DNA of 64,000 nucleotides. Origin: Rhizobium sp. Root708 (GTDB lineage: Bacteria; Pseudomonadota; Alphaproteobacteria; Rhizobiales; Rhizobiaceae). Below are positions 36,223 through 44,773 of this stretch, in pieces. The notes under the pieces were generated by a model that saw nothing but the letters and a program-made list of their open reading frames with translations, had not been told where the DNA came from and ran no database searches. The number at the start of each line of letters is the position of its first letter. Position 1 is the stretch's first letter. The DNA is taken from positions 186,001-250,000 of the forward strand of contig NZ_LMHV01000007.1 in the NCBI RefSeq assembly GCF_001429725.1. Reading direction: 5' to 3'. Made by a program: the position numbers and the translations under genes.

Positions 36223-37419
36223 TCACGCTTCCGCGGACAGAACCGCGACGCCTTCGCCGCGCTGGTGACCGACCGTAGTGACGATCGCAGCCTTTGTAGG
36301 CGCGGTCATCGGTTTCTCATGGGCCGGGTCGAACTGGGGGATGACGGCCTTGCTGTCGACAGCGAGCGCCGCGAGAGCGAGCCCGAGCGTGAAGTGCGCC
36401 TCCATGCCGTGCCCGGTCACCCCGCCGAAGCCGCGGATCGCGGCACCCGGCAATTGGCGCTCGAGAACGGCCTTCTCGCGCTGCGCGAGTTCCGGCATGC
36501 CAGTGGAGCCGGAAAAGATTGCCGTGCTTTCGGCTGCCAACCCATCCGTCGGCTCAAGCAGGCGCTCAAGGCGGTGCTCGAAATTGCCGGCATTGCGATT
36601 GCCGCGATCGCCTTCGATGGACGAGATCGTCCCATAGATATGCGCGCCCCGCTCTTCAGCATGGGCGCGGGATTCAAGCACCAGAAACGCACCAACCGAT
36701 CCAGAAATGATCCCGCCGTCTTCACGCGACCAGAGCGGCTTCCATTCGTCGCGCGAATGCGAGCCGATCGCTTCGAAGAGAAGCACCATATCGAGCCGCT
36801 CGGCCGAAAACGCACCGCCGACAAGCGCATGCGACGACTCTCCGGACTTGATCCGGTAGAACGCGGTTTCAACGGCTGAAATACCGGCGGCTTCCTCTCC
36901 CATGAAGGTTCGCGAGGATCCGGTCACCTTGTGCACGATCGAGATATTGCCGGCTAGCAGGTTCGAGAGCTGCGCGAGGAAAAGCGTCGGACGCAGTTCG
37001 GTCGTCAGCTTCTCGTTCAGCAGCACTTCGCGATCGTTGCGCTTCAGGCCTTCGTCGACGATGATCGTATCGACGTTGATGTCACGCTCGCCGCCGCCGG
37101 CAGCAACGATCATGTCCATGCTGCCGCAGGCTTCGGCATTATCCTTGAAACCCGCATCGTCGAGCGCGAGGCCGGCGGCGAACACGCCGATGCGCTGCCA
37201 GTTTTCCATCTGTCGCTGGTCGCCGCGCTTGGCGATCTGCTGCGACCAATCGACTTCCGGCAACGGATGGATCGGGTAGGGCTTAAACTTTTCGGTCTCG
37301 ACGACAGGCTTCGGCGCCTCGCCGGCCGTCAGCAACGCGACATGCGCATCCTTGCCGACGCCCTGGCATGTGACAATGCCGACGCCCGTGATAACGACAT
37401 CATTATGAGCCTTGCTCAT
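36223..37419 (-). CDS. fabF2XL: Beta-ketoacyl-ACP synthase homologue FabF2XL lacking catalytic residues
   Basis: A 398-residue thiolase-fold protein from the acpXL cluster. The expected cysteine block is replaced by KVTGSSRTFMGEEAAGI (residues 164-180) with no cysteine, and the first histidine motif (NAHGT in FabF1XL) reads IFSGSTGMPE; only the GVTGHGMEAHF histidine remains. So it is unlikely to condense by itself and may serve as a chain-length factor or scaffold for FabF1XL. ATG 37419 has AAGGAG upstream and overlaps the fabZXL stop (ATGA); longer frames upstream were rejected. Cluster position makes the naming secure. Confidence 0.9.
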   Translation of the reverse strand: MSKAHNDVVITGVGIVTCQGVGKDAHVALLTAGEAPKPVVETEKFKPYPIHPLPEVDWSQQIAKRGDQRQMENWQRIGVFAAGLALDDAGFKDNAEACGSMDMIVAAGGGERDINVDTIIVDEGLKRNDREVLLNEKLTTELRPTLFLAQLSNLLAGNISIVHKVTGSSRTFMGEEAAGISAVETAFYRIKSGESSHALVGGAFSAERLDMVLLFEAIGSHSRDEWKPLWSREDGGIISGSVGAFLVLESRAHAEERGAHIYGTISSIEGDRGNRNAGNFEHRLERLLEPTDGLAAESTAIFSGSTGMPELAQREKAVLERQLPGAAIRGFGGVTGHGMEAHFTLGLALAALAVDSKAVIPQFDPAHEKPMTAPTKAAIVTTVGHQRGEGVAVLSAEA

Positions 37420-37898
37420 CCGTTCACTCCTTGCGCAGCGATCGCATCCAAAAGCCCGACCTCGCCGGCTCGTTTCTTGACGATATCTCCGAGCGGCACT
37501 TCGCTGAAGGGCATGGTGCGAAGCTTGAGCTGCGCATCGCAAACCTTCTTGCCGGCGCTCGTGATCTTCGCCTTGGTAACGGCGAATCCGGATCCGTCGT
37601 GCTCCAGCACGGCCTCGATATCCAGCACCGCTTCGGGCTCGACAAACGTGCGCATCTTGGCGCCGTCGACCGTCATCAGAAACGGCATCGCGGCAAAATT
37701 GGTCACGGCAAGCACAAGCATGCCGGACGCCTGCGCCATGGTCTCGATAAGAAGCACGCCTGGTACAAGCGGCATGCCGGGAAAATGACCTTCGAACACA
37801 GGGCTCTTCGCGGGCACGACGGAACGCGCCCTGAGCGTTGCTTTCTGAAGGTCGACCGCCTCGATACGGTCAATCATCTGGAAGTATTCCAGCAGCAT
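37416..37898 (-). CDS. fabZXL: 3-hydroxyacyl-ACP dehydratase FabZXL
   Basis: A 160-residue hot-dog-fold dehydratase. Catalytic H38 and E52 are in FEGHFPGMPLVPGVLLIETMAQ, the FabZ signature. It should dehydrate 3-hydroxyacyl-AcpXL during elongation of the C28 chain. I chose ATG 37898 (MLLEYFQMID), preceded by GGAGGATCC, over an in-frame start nine codons upstream. Its stop overlaps the start of fabF2XL. A 115-base gap separates it from acpXL. Confidence 0.92.
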   Translation of the reverse strand: MLLEYFQMIDRIEAVDLQKATLRARSVVPAKSPVFEGHFPGMPLVPGVLLIETMAQASGMLVLAVTNFAAMPFLMTVDGAKMRTFVEPEAVLDIEAVLEHDGSGFAVTKAKITSAGKKVCDAQLKLRTMPFSEVPLGDIVKKRAGEVGLLDAIAAQGVNG

Positions 37899-38013
37899 CG
37901 GATCCTCCGGCCACACGAGCACCAAACCCGGCGGCTAGGCCTACTTAATAACAAAACCGCCCGGCCGCCATGATGAAGGGCGGCAGGGCGGATAAAAAAG
38001 TTGGTTGTGCCGA

Positions 38014-38292
38014 TCAGGCCTTGGCGGAGCGCAGCTCGTCGATCTTGGCACAGAGGTTCTTCAGCACGAAGTATTCTTCCGTGGAAACCTTGCCTTCGTT
38101 GACTTCCTGCGTCCACTTTTCGAGCGGGATCTTGATGCCGAATTCCTTGTCGATCGCAAAAACGATATCGAGGAAGTCGAGGCTGTCGATACCGAGGTCG
38201 TCGATCGTATGGCTTTCCGGCGTGATCGTGTCGCGATCGATCTCGCTCGTCTCTGCAATGATGTCGGCAACTTTATCGAATGTAGCGGTCAC
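38014..38292 (-). CDS. acpXL: Acyl carrier protein AcpXL
   Basis: A 92-residue specialised acyl carrier protein. The 4'-phosphopantetheine site is S37 in [10 protein letters not shown]. It is longer than housekeeping AcpP and has the lysine-containing [11 protein letters not shown] segment seen in rhizobial AcpXL, which carries the 27-hydroxyoctacosanoyl chain for lipid A. The start is GTG 38292 with AAGAGG upstream. It is the first gene of the six-gene cluster. Confidence 0.96.
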   Translation of the reverse strand: MTATFDKVADIIAETSEIDRDTITPESHTIDDLGIDSLDFLDIVFAIDKEFGIKIPLEKWTQEVNEGKVSTEEYFVLKNLCAKIDELRSAKA

Positions 38293-38452
38293 GCCTGTAC
38301 CTCTTGAGATGAGAATTTACCCCCTCATAGGCAAATCCATTTCAAAAGCCAATGCCTTCGCTTGTTGCAAGGCGCAATTTGCAACTCCACTGTTGCTCAA
38401 ACAGCATGGAGGCCCGCTGTGCGCGAGCGAGTGCCATTAGCTGGGTCACCAA

Positions 38453-38881
38453 TCAGTTGGTGATGACGACGCGGGTATTCGCAAGCCCCGCCTGGCGGGT
38501 CATGGTGAAAAATTGCGCGGCATTCTCGGGATGAAGGCGAACACAGCCATGCGACGCCGGCCGGCCGAGCCGCTTCAGATCGAATGTGGCATGCACGGCG
38601 TATCCGCCGTTGAAAAACACCGCGTAGGGCATCGGTGCATCGTCGTACTTCTTGGAACGGTGATCGCGGGAAAGCCACTTGGCGCTCCAGGAACCGACCG
38701 GGGTGACGTAACCGCGACGAGCCGTCGAGACCTTCCAGCGGTATTTCACGAAGCCGTTCTCGCTGACGGTCATCGTCTGGTCCCCGATGCTGATCTGGGC
38801 GACCAGCGTCGAAGCGCTTGCATCGGCGGCAGACAGCTGCAGCAGAAGAATTGCCGCCGCTCCCACAAGTATAGTCTTCAT
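38453..38881 (-). CDS. L,D-transpeptidase (YkuD domain), periplasmic
   Basis: A 142-residue exported protein: signal peptide residues 1-24, then a YkuD catalytic domain with H97 (VHATFD) and SHGCVRLHPENA giving H111 and C113. Such enzymes form 3-3 cross-links in peptidoglycan or attach outer-membrane proteins to it. I chose ATG 38881 with GAGGGA upstream; a start ten codons earlier is possible. It stands alone between acpXL and cobD. Confidence 0.93.
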   Translation of the reverse strand: MKTILVGAAAILLLQLSAADASASTLVAQISIGDQTMTVSENGFVKYRWKVSTARRGYVTPVGSWSAKWLSRDHRSKKYDDAPMPYAVFFNGGYAVHATFDLKRLGRPASHGCVRLHPENAAQFFTMTRQAGLANTRVVITN

Positions 38882-38981
38882 TGTCCCTCTCCGTCTCATT
38901 CGACGACCCAACAGAAAGGAACGTATTTCCTGAAAAATTACAGGAGCTTAAAGATCATGGTAAGCAAGAGAATAACATCAA

Positions 38982-39962
38982 TTACAGAAGAAAGACGAAG
39001 AGAGCCAGGATGATGAAGGCGAGCACCGAGCAACTGGCGTAGAAGACCGACAGGCCATCCTCGATATCACCGACCGTTGCCGTATCCCGTCCTGCCCCAT
39101 TGATCATCGGCTCCATCACCACAACTCCGGAATAGACCCTTGGGCCGGCAAGCTGGACGTTCAGCGCCCCGGCCATCGCCGCTTCCGGGCGACCGGAGTT
39201 CGGCGACCGGTGTAGGCCGCCGTCGCGCATGGCGATACGGAACGCCTCCCGGCAGGCATCGCTGCCACGCCGCAACCAGGCACCTGCGGCAATCAAGGCG
39301 ATGGACAGGCGCGCGGCCGGCCAATTGGCCAGATCATCGAGCCGGGCCGAAGCCCAGCCGAAATCGATGTAGCGCTCGGTCTTGTGACCGATCATCGAGT
39401 CCGCCGTATTCAGCATCTTGTAGGCGAAAAGCCCCGGCAGGCCGAGAACCGCATACCAGAACGCCGGCGCGACGACGCCATCCGAGAAATTCTCCGCCAG
39501 GCTTTCGATCGCTGCGCGACAAACGGCAGGCTCGTCCAACGTTTCGGGGTCGCGTCCGACGATCATCGATACGGCATGCCGCCCGCCTTGCAATCCGTCC
39601 TCCTTCAGCCCCGCCGCCACGGCATCGACATGGTCGCCGAGGCTCTTCTGCGCGAAAAACACGGTTGCACATACCACCTCGAGCAATATTCCAGCGAGCC
39701 CGAACAGCGCGAAGAACCAATGGAGGGCGAGACCGACAAGCGCGCTCGCCAGAAGCAGCAGGACAATGCACAGGATACCGTTGCGCCGCTTCTGCCTCTT
39801 GGTCAGGGTGCTCCGGTTCAACCATCCCTCGAACCACCCGATGACACGGCCGAACAACACGATCGGATGCGGCACCTGAGCCCATAGGGCGGGCGGATCG
39901 CCGACGATCCGGTCGAGGAGCAGTGCGAGGACCAGGACGAGAAGATTCAGTTCAAACGTCAT
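38982..39962 (-). CDS. cobD: Adenosylcobinamide-phosphate synthase CobD
   Basis: A 326-residue inner-membrane protein (CobD in Pseudomonas/rhizobial naming, CbiB in Salmonella) that attaches the aminopropanol phosphate arm to adenosylcobyric acid. Several hydrophobic helices are visible, with the family motifs DRIVGDPPALWAQVPHPIVLFG, VGRDPETLDEPAVCRAAIESLAENFSDGVVAP and NSGRPEAAMAGAL. The start overlaps the stop of cobC (ATGA). It is the last gene of the cobA-cobB-cobC-cobD operon. Confidence 0.95.
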   Translation of the reverse strand: MTFELNLLVLVLALLLDRIVGDPPALWAQVPHPIVLFGRVIGWFEGWLNRSTLTKRQKRRNGILCIVLLLLASALVGLALHWFFALFGLAGILLEVVCATVFFAQKSLGDHVDAVAAGLKEDGLQGGRHAVSMIVGRDPETLDEPAVCRAAIESLAENFSDGVVAPAFWYAVLGLPGLFAYKMLNTADSMIGHKTERYIDFGWASARLDDLANWPAARLSIALIAAGAWLRRGSDACREAFRIAMRDGGLHRSPNSGRPEAAMAGALNVQLAGPRVYSGVVVMEPMINGAGRDTATVGDIEDGLSVFYASCSVLAFIILALFVFLL

Positions 39963-40960
39963 GCGTTGTAACTCTGAAGAGCCTCCAGAAGCCTCGCATC
40001 GCCCGCAGCATCCGCTGCAAGCCCGAAGCGAAGCCAGTTGGGTGCATAGTCGAACTTCCGGACAAGGATCCGGGATCGGCAAAGATGTGCGTGCAAACGG
40101 TCGGCAGCATTGTGCTCGACAAGCGCAAACAGGCTCGTTCCGCCGACGATCCGGAGACCGCTCGCCTGCAGCGTCCCGTGCAAAGCCAGGCTGCGCTCCG
40201 CGATCGCCTGCCTGATGGCAGTCGTATCAGAACGCAGAAGCGACGCGGCGACGGAAAGAGCCGGGCCGGACACCGCCCAGGGCCCGAGCCAGCCCTCGAA
40301 CCTGTCGAGAACCTCTGGTGACGCAACGACGAAGCCCAGCCTCAGACCGGCAAGGCCGAAGAATTTGCCGAAAGAGCGAAACACCACGACGTTTGCGGAT
40401 CCGGCGAGCTCTGGAACAATGCTGCCGTGAGGCTCAGCATCCCCGAACGCTTCATCGACGACAAGAACGCCACTCCATCTGGCCAAGCGCTGAGCGAGAG
40501 CGGCAAGCCGAGCTACCTCGAACGTTCTGCCATCAGGATTGTTGGGATTGACGACAACGGCCAGCGCGTGCCGCTGGTCAATCTCTTCGAGGTTGGCGAC
40601 CATATCGATCGCGTGGCCCGAGGATGCGAATGCACGTTGATATTCGCCGTAGGTCGGCCCGAGGATGGCGACGCGTTCGCCCGCCTGGACAAGGCGCGGC
40701 AGCAACTGGATCACCGACTGCGTCCCGGGTACCGGCAGCGGCAGGATCGGGCCGCTGCCGTAGTAATCCCGGGCTGCCTCGCGGGCGGCGGCGGCGAGAT
40801 GTGCATCCGGAAGGCGATGCCACGCCCTGACCGAGATGTCAGGCACCGCAACCGGGTGCGGGTTGATGCCGGTCGACAGGTCCAGCCAGTCTTCCGGCTG
40901 CCCTCCATAGAGCAGTGCGGCGGCCGTGATCCCGCCGCCATGGACGATCGGCGCATTCAT
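39959..40960 (-). CDS. cobC: Threonine-phosphate decarboxylase CobC
   Basis: A 333-residue PLP enzyme of fold type I, related to histidinol-phosphate aminotransferase. It makes aminopropanol phosphate for the corrin nucleotide arm. The PLP lysine is in FRSFGKFFGLAGLRLG, with VVNPNNPDGR and the N-terminal HGGGITAAALLYGG. Both ends overlap neighbours by ATGA (cobB upstream, cobD downstream), so the four proteins are made in fixed order. Confidence 0.94.
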   Translation of the reverse strand: MNAPIVHGGGITAAALLYGGQPEDWLDLSTGINPHPVAVPDISVRAWHRLPDAHLAAAAREAARDYYGSGPILPLPVPGTQSVIQLLPRLVQAGERVAILGPTYGEYQRAFASSGHAIDMVANLEEIDQRHALAVVVNPNNPDGRTFEVARLAALAQRLARWSGVLVVDEAFGDAEPHGSIVPELAGSANVVVFRSFGKFFGLAGLRLGFVVASPEVLDRFEGWLGPWAVSGPALSVAASLLRSDTTAIRQAIAERSLALHGTLQASGLRIVGGTSLFALVEHNAADRLHAHLCRSRILVRKFDYAPNWLRFGLAADAAGDARLLEALQSYNA

Positions 40961-42264
40961 GCCGCTTCGCCCGCAAGATCGATCAGGTGCATGTAGGAAC
41001 CGGCCACCTGCCCGCGCTGAAGCCCGGCGCTGCCGAGGTCATTGTCGAGGGCGTCCCGCACCTGGAAAAGTCGATCGGCCTCGCCCTCAGCCGCCACGGC
41101 GGAATAGTGGAACTCGTGCGCGGTCATCGGCTGCTCGAAGAATGAGCCGTTCAGCGGCGAAACCCGGCGGTAGCCGAGGTGACGCTTGCGATCCTGGTAG
41201 GTGGTGACCAAGGGCAGAAGACCGAGCATCTCGTGCCGTTCACCGCCGGCATCGATCAGCCCGTCGCCGAGCACCATATACCCGCCGCACTCGCCGTATA
41301 TCCGCACGCCGCTTTCGGCTGCCCGCAACACCCCGGCTCGAAACGTCGACGCAGCGGCAATGCGACCGGCATGCAGCTCGGGATAGCCGCCCGGCAGGTA
41401 GATGGCGTCTGCGGTCCGTTCCGGCGCTTCGTCGGCCAGCGGCGAAAAGAACGTGATCTCAGCTCCTCTACGGCGCCAGCCGAGAAGCATATGCTCGTAA
41501 GAGAATGCAAATGCGATGTCGCGCGCAACCGCGATCCTGCTGCCGAGCGGCGGCAGGCGCGCGATATTGGCGGTCGAGGGCTTGTTGAGCCCCTGTCGCG
41601 CCACGCGAAGCAGAAACTCGAAATTGCAGGCCTCCGATACGGCTTCGGCGGCATGTTCGATGAAGTTTTCGAGCGCCTGGTGCTCGCCCGCCTGGACGAG
41701 ACCAAGGTGGCGTTCCGGCAGGGCAACCGCGTTGTCGCGACGAACCACTGCGATGATCGGCATGCGAATGGCTTCGAGCGCGCGGCGGAGCATCATTTCG
41801 TGCCGCTCGCCGCCGACCTTGTTGAGAATGACGCCCGCCACCCTGACATCCGCCCGGAATCCGGCAAACCCCGCGACCAGCGCCGCAACGGATTGCGACA
41901 TATGCGATGCGTCCACCACGAGAACCACGGAAAGCCCGAGCATCGCAGCAAGATCAGCGGCGGTGCCCCGGCCGTCGGCCGCGCCGTCGAACAGTCCCAT
42001 CATTGCCTCGATGACCAGCAGCCGGTCGCCCGAACGATGCAGCGTCGCATTCGCCGCGATAAGCTCCGGTCTCATTGCCCATGGATCGAAGTTCAGACAG
42101 GCGACGCCACTGGCAGCCGCGTGAAAAGCCGGATCGATATAGTCAGGACCCGCCTTCCCCGGTGCGATCGCCACCCCGCGCTTCCGCAAGGCGCGCAACA
42201 GCCCGAGCGTGACAGTCGTCTTTCCCGACCCGGAGGACGGGGCCGCAATCAATAGACCACTCAT
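40957..42264 (-). CDS. cobB: Hydrogenobyrinic/cobyrinic acid a,c-diamide synthase CobB
   Basis: A 435-residue glutamine amidotransferase that amidates the a and c side chains of hydrogenobyrinic acid before cobalt insertion by CobNST. The N-terminal ATP domain has SSGSGKTTVTLG; the C-terminal class I glutaminase has GECGGYMVLGDG with the catalytic cysteine. It overlaps cobC and cobA by ATGA. Confidence 0.96.
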   Translation of the reverse strand: MSGLLIAAPSSGSGKTTVTLGLLRALRKRGVAIAPGKAGPDYIDPAFHAAASGVACLNFDPWAMRPELIAANATLHRSGDRLLVIEAMMGLFDGAADGRGTAADLAAMLGLSVVLVVDASHMSQSVAALVAGFAGFRADVRVAGVILNKVGGERHEMMLRRALEAIRMPIIAVVRRDNAVALPERHLGLVQAGEHQALENFIEHAAEAVSEACNFEFLLRVARQGLNKPSTANIARLPPLGSRIAVARDIAFAFSYEHMLLGWRRRGAEITFFSPLADEAPERTADAIYLPGGYPELHAGRIAAASTFRAGVLRAAESGVRIYGECGGYMVLGDGLIDAGGERHEMLGLLPLVTTYQDRKRHLGYRRVSPLNGSFFEQPMTAHEFHYSAVAAEGEADRLFQVRDALDNDLGSAGLQRGQVAGSYMHLIDLAGEAA

Positions 42265-43103
42265 GCCGTCTCCTTGCTGTCCGATTGCCGAAACGGATCA
42301 GGTTGCAGCTTACGTCCCGCCATTGCACCAAGCCAATCGAGCGATCCCCTGAGGCGAACGACCTCGCCGACGACCACGATGGCGGGCGGCTCAAGGCCGG
42401 ATGCCTTTACGGCAGCGGGAGCCTCGCCAAGCGTCGTCTCCAACACCCGCTGGTTTTCGGTCGCCGCGCTGCAAACGAAAGCCACCGGCTCCAACGGGGA
42501 ACGTCCGGCAGTGATCAGGTTCGCACTGATTTCCGCGATATGCTTCATGGCCATGTACATGACGATAACCGGCGATCCTTTGCCGATTGCGTTCCAGTTT
42601 ATGGCATCCGGGACCAGACCGGAAGAATTATGTCCGGTCAGGAACGTCACCGCATGATTGATGTCGCGATGTGTGACGGGAATGCCCGCATAGGCCAACC
42701 CACCAATGCCGGCGCTGATGCCGGGGACGATGCGGAACGGCACATTATGCTCGACCAGCGTCAGCGCTTCTTCCCCGCCTCTTCCGAAGACGAACGGATC
42801 GCCGCCTTTCAGACGCAGCACACGTTTTCCCATCCGCGCCAGTTCGACGAGGCGAAGAGAAATATCGCGCTGTTTGGCGGAGGGCTTGCCGCCTCGTTTT
42901 CCGGCGTATTCGAGCAGCACGTCCGGACGTGCCAGCTTCAGGCAGTTTTCGTCCACCAGCGCATCATGAACCACGACATCGGCATCGCGGAGCGCCTTCA
43001 CCGCCAGCAGCGTCAACAAACCGGGATCGCCCGGGCCGGCACCGACCAGCCAGACGCTGCCGGGTTCGATTGCGGGAAGGTTGGAAAGCGCAGCTTCGAT
43101 CAT
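42261..43103 (-). CDS. cobA: Uroporphyrinogen-III C-methyltransferase CobA
   Basis: A 280-residue SAM-dependent enzyme that methylates uroporphyrinogen III at C2 and C7 to give precorrin-2, the branch point to cobalamin. Motifs: LVGAGPGDPGLLTLLAVKAL, RLKGGDPFVFGRGGEE and GIPVTHRD. The length fits a stand-alone CobA rather than the CysG fusion. It is the first gene of the cobABCD operon; no cobalamin riboswitch was recognised in the 171 bases before it. Confidence 0.95.
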   Translation of the reverse strand: MIEAALSNLPAIEPGSVWLVGAGPGDPGLLTLLAVKALRDADVVVHDALVDENCLKLARPDVLLEYAGKRGGKPSAKQRDISLRLVELARMGKRVLRLKGGDPFVFGRGGEEALTLVEHNVPFRIVPGISAGIGGLAYAGIPVTHRDINHAVTFLTGHNSSGLVPDAINWNAIGKGSPVIVMYMAMKHIAEISANLITAGRSPLEPVAFVCSAATENQRVLETTLGEAPAAVKASGLEPPAIVVVGEVVRLRGSLDWLGAMAGRKLQPDPFRQSDSKETA

Positions 43104-43222
43104 TTCGATGATCTATGCCCACCTCGTCCCGAGGTCAACGCCAACGGACTTCACGAAATCAGCCTCTTCGGCAAAACGATATCCAGGCGTGAAGGACCGG
43201 ATTCAGAACATGAGGATCGGCG

Positions 43223-43258
43223 GACAAGGCATTGGCCTGACTCGGTCAATGCCTTGTC
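43223..43258. repeat. 12-bp perfect inverted repeat between nucleoside hydrolase and cobA
   Basis: GACAAGGCATTG (43223-43234) and CAATGCCTTGTC (43247-43258) pair perfectly around a 12-base loop. It lies 16 bases after the nucleoside hydrolase stop. There is no T run, so it may be a non-canonical terminator or mRNA-end hairpin. Confidence 0.5.
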
Positions 43259-43274
43259 GCGAAGAGTATCCTGC

Positions 43275-44225
43275 TCAGGCGTTCAGCAGCGTCGTGCGGA
43301 TGAGATCGAGCACCTTGTCGGACTGGATTCCCGTGCAGACGATCTGGCTCGGCAAGCCATCCCAGTCGCCCGGCGGGAACCGCCGTGCGTCGGGCTTCAC
43401 GATCGTCTGCCCATCGGCAATGCCGCCGCAAACGACACGAACCGCACCGGTGACGGACGTGAAGAGTTCCGGTGCCACGACGTAAACGCAGGCGCAGCTG
43501 TCATGCACCATCATGCCATCCTCGACGGCATGCTTGTAGAAATCGATATAGAACTGCGAGAGGTCGTTGAGCAGCTTCACCGCATCGTCGCCGTTCTTGG
43601 CGATGTCACCGAGGAAGCCACGGCTCATGGTGGTGATCGCGGTCACGTCGAGACCGATGACGACGACCTTCCACGGGGCGGTCATGACGATGTCGGCAGC
43701 CTCGGGGTCGCCGTGAATGTTGGCTTCCGCCACGGGCGTGACGTTGCCCGGCACATAGAAGTTTCCACCCATGATGACGACCTGCTTGACGAGGCCGGCA
43801 ATCTCAGGGTCTTCCTTCAGCGCAAGCGCGAGATTGGTCATTCGACCGACCGCGACAAGGGTCACCTCGCCCGGATTGGCGCGGACGGTTTCGATGATGA
43901 AGCGGTAGGCAGGACGCGGATCGAGCGGCAGATCGATCGTCGCCGGCACGTCGATATTGCCGAGGCCGTTATCGCCATGCACGAAGGTCGGCCACATGCC
44001 TTCCTTGCGGGAAGGATCGATGGTGACGCTTGCACCCTTCGCAACGGGCGCCGCAATATTCCATTCACGCTTGAGGAACAGCGCATTGCGCGTGGTCGTC
44101 TCGATCGATGCATTGCCGAAAACCGTCGTGATTCCGATCAAGTCGATGTCGGGATGACGATGCAGAAACAGCAGCGCCATCGCATCGTCGACGCCCGGAT
44201 CCGTATCATAGATGACCTTTTGCAT
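43275..44225 (-). CDS. Inosine/uridine-preferring nucleoside hydrolase
   Basis: A 316-residue ribonucleoside N-glycosidase. The calcium-binding signature DTDPGVDDAMALL is at residues 7-19, with MGGNFYVPGNVTPVAEANIHGDPEAADIV and the C-terminal aspartate block (MMVHDSCA). No signal peptide, so it works in nucleoside salvage in the cytoplasm. It lies between cobE and cobA without any obvious role in cobalamin synthesis; it could act on nucleoside side products, but that is speculation. Confidence 0.93.
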   Translation of the reverse strand: MQKVIYDTDPGVDDAMALLFLHRHPDIDLIGITTVFGNASIETTTRNALFLKREWNIAAPVAKGASVTIDPSRKEGMWPTFVHGDNGLGNIDVPATIDLPLDPRPAYRFIIETVRANPGEVTLVAVGRMTNLALALKEDPEIAGLVKQVVIMGGNFYVPGNVTPVAEANIHGDPEAADIVMTAPWKVVVIGLDVTAITTMSRGFLGDIAKNGDDAVKLLNDLSQFYIDFYKHAVEDGMMVHDSCACVYVVAPELFTSVTGAVRVVCGGIADGQTIVKPDARRFPPGDWDGLPSQIVCTGIQSDKVLDLIRTTLLNA

Positions 44226-44296
44226 GGATGTTCCTTATCGCTTTCATTGTTGCGGACCGCGTTGCAGTGCCACAAGGCCGGCCAACATAACGCCGG

Positions 44297-44716
44297 TTAC
44301 TCTTTCTGCAACACCGTCTTTGCAATGGCAGCCGTAGCGTGCGACGATTTGATTTTCGGCAGGACGAGGCCCCCCGCAACGCCTGCTGCAGCAAGCGCCG
44401 CGGACTCGGCAACACCGTGGCAGCCGACGAGTTTGAAGACGACCTCGGAGGGGTTGGCAAGGCGCGGCGTTTCACGCTCCAGCACATCAGCTTCGAAGAA
44501 GAATGCCGATACCGCAAGGCTCCGCGCCAAGTTCAGAATTGCCGGTTCCTCGGCGCGCGCCGCTATCGAAGCCACAGCGGCGACCTCGTCAGCCGCGATT
44601 CCGGCCTTCTCCAGGGCAGATCTGGCGAGCGCCAGCACCTCCTCCGGCGAAGCCCCCCGTTCGCAACCGAGGCCCAGCACGAACCTGCGCCTATCGTCGA
44701 ATTCTACCTTGTTCAT
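44297..44716 (-). CDS. cobE: Cobalamin biosynthesis protein CobE (CbiG C-terminal type)
   Basis: A 139-residue protein matching CobE/CbiG-C: FVLGLGCERGASPEEVLALARSALEKAG, then IAARAEEPAILNLARSLAVSAFFF and VAESAALAAAG. In the aerobic pathway CobE is thought to assist around precorrin-5 ring handling; its exact role is not settled. I chose ATG 44716 (MNKVEFDD); a longer start at 44782 is in frame but has no support. It is divergent from the TauE/SafE gene. Confidence 0.9.
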   Translation of the reverse strand: MNKVEFDDRRRFVLGLGCERGASPEEVLALARSALEKAGIAADEVAAVASIAARAEEPAILNLARSLAVSAFFFEADVLERETPRLANPSEVVFKLVGCHGVAESAALAAAGVAGGLVLPKIKSSHATAAIAKTVLQKE

Positions 44717-44773
44717 GTGGATACGAATGATGACTTCCTGTGACCCGCAAGCCATTGCAGCCCGGAAAGGGAA

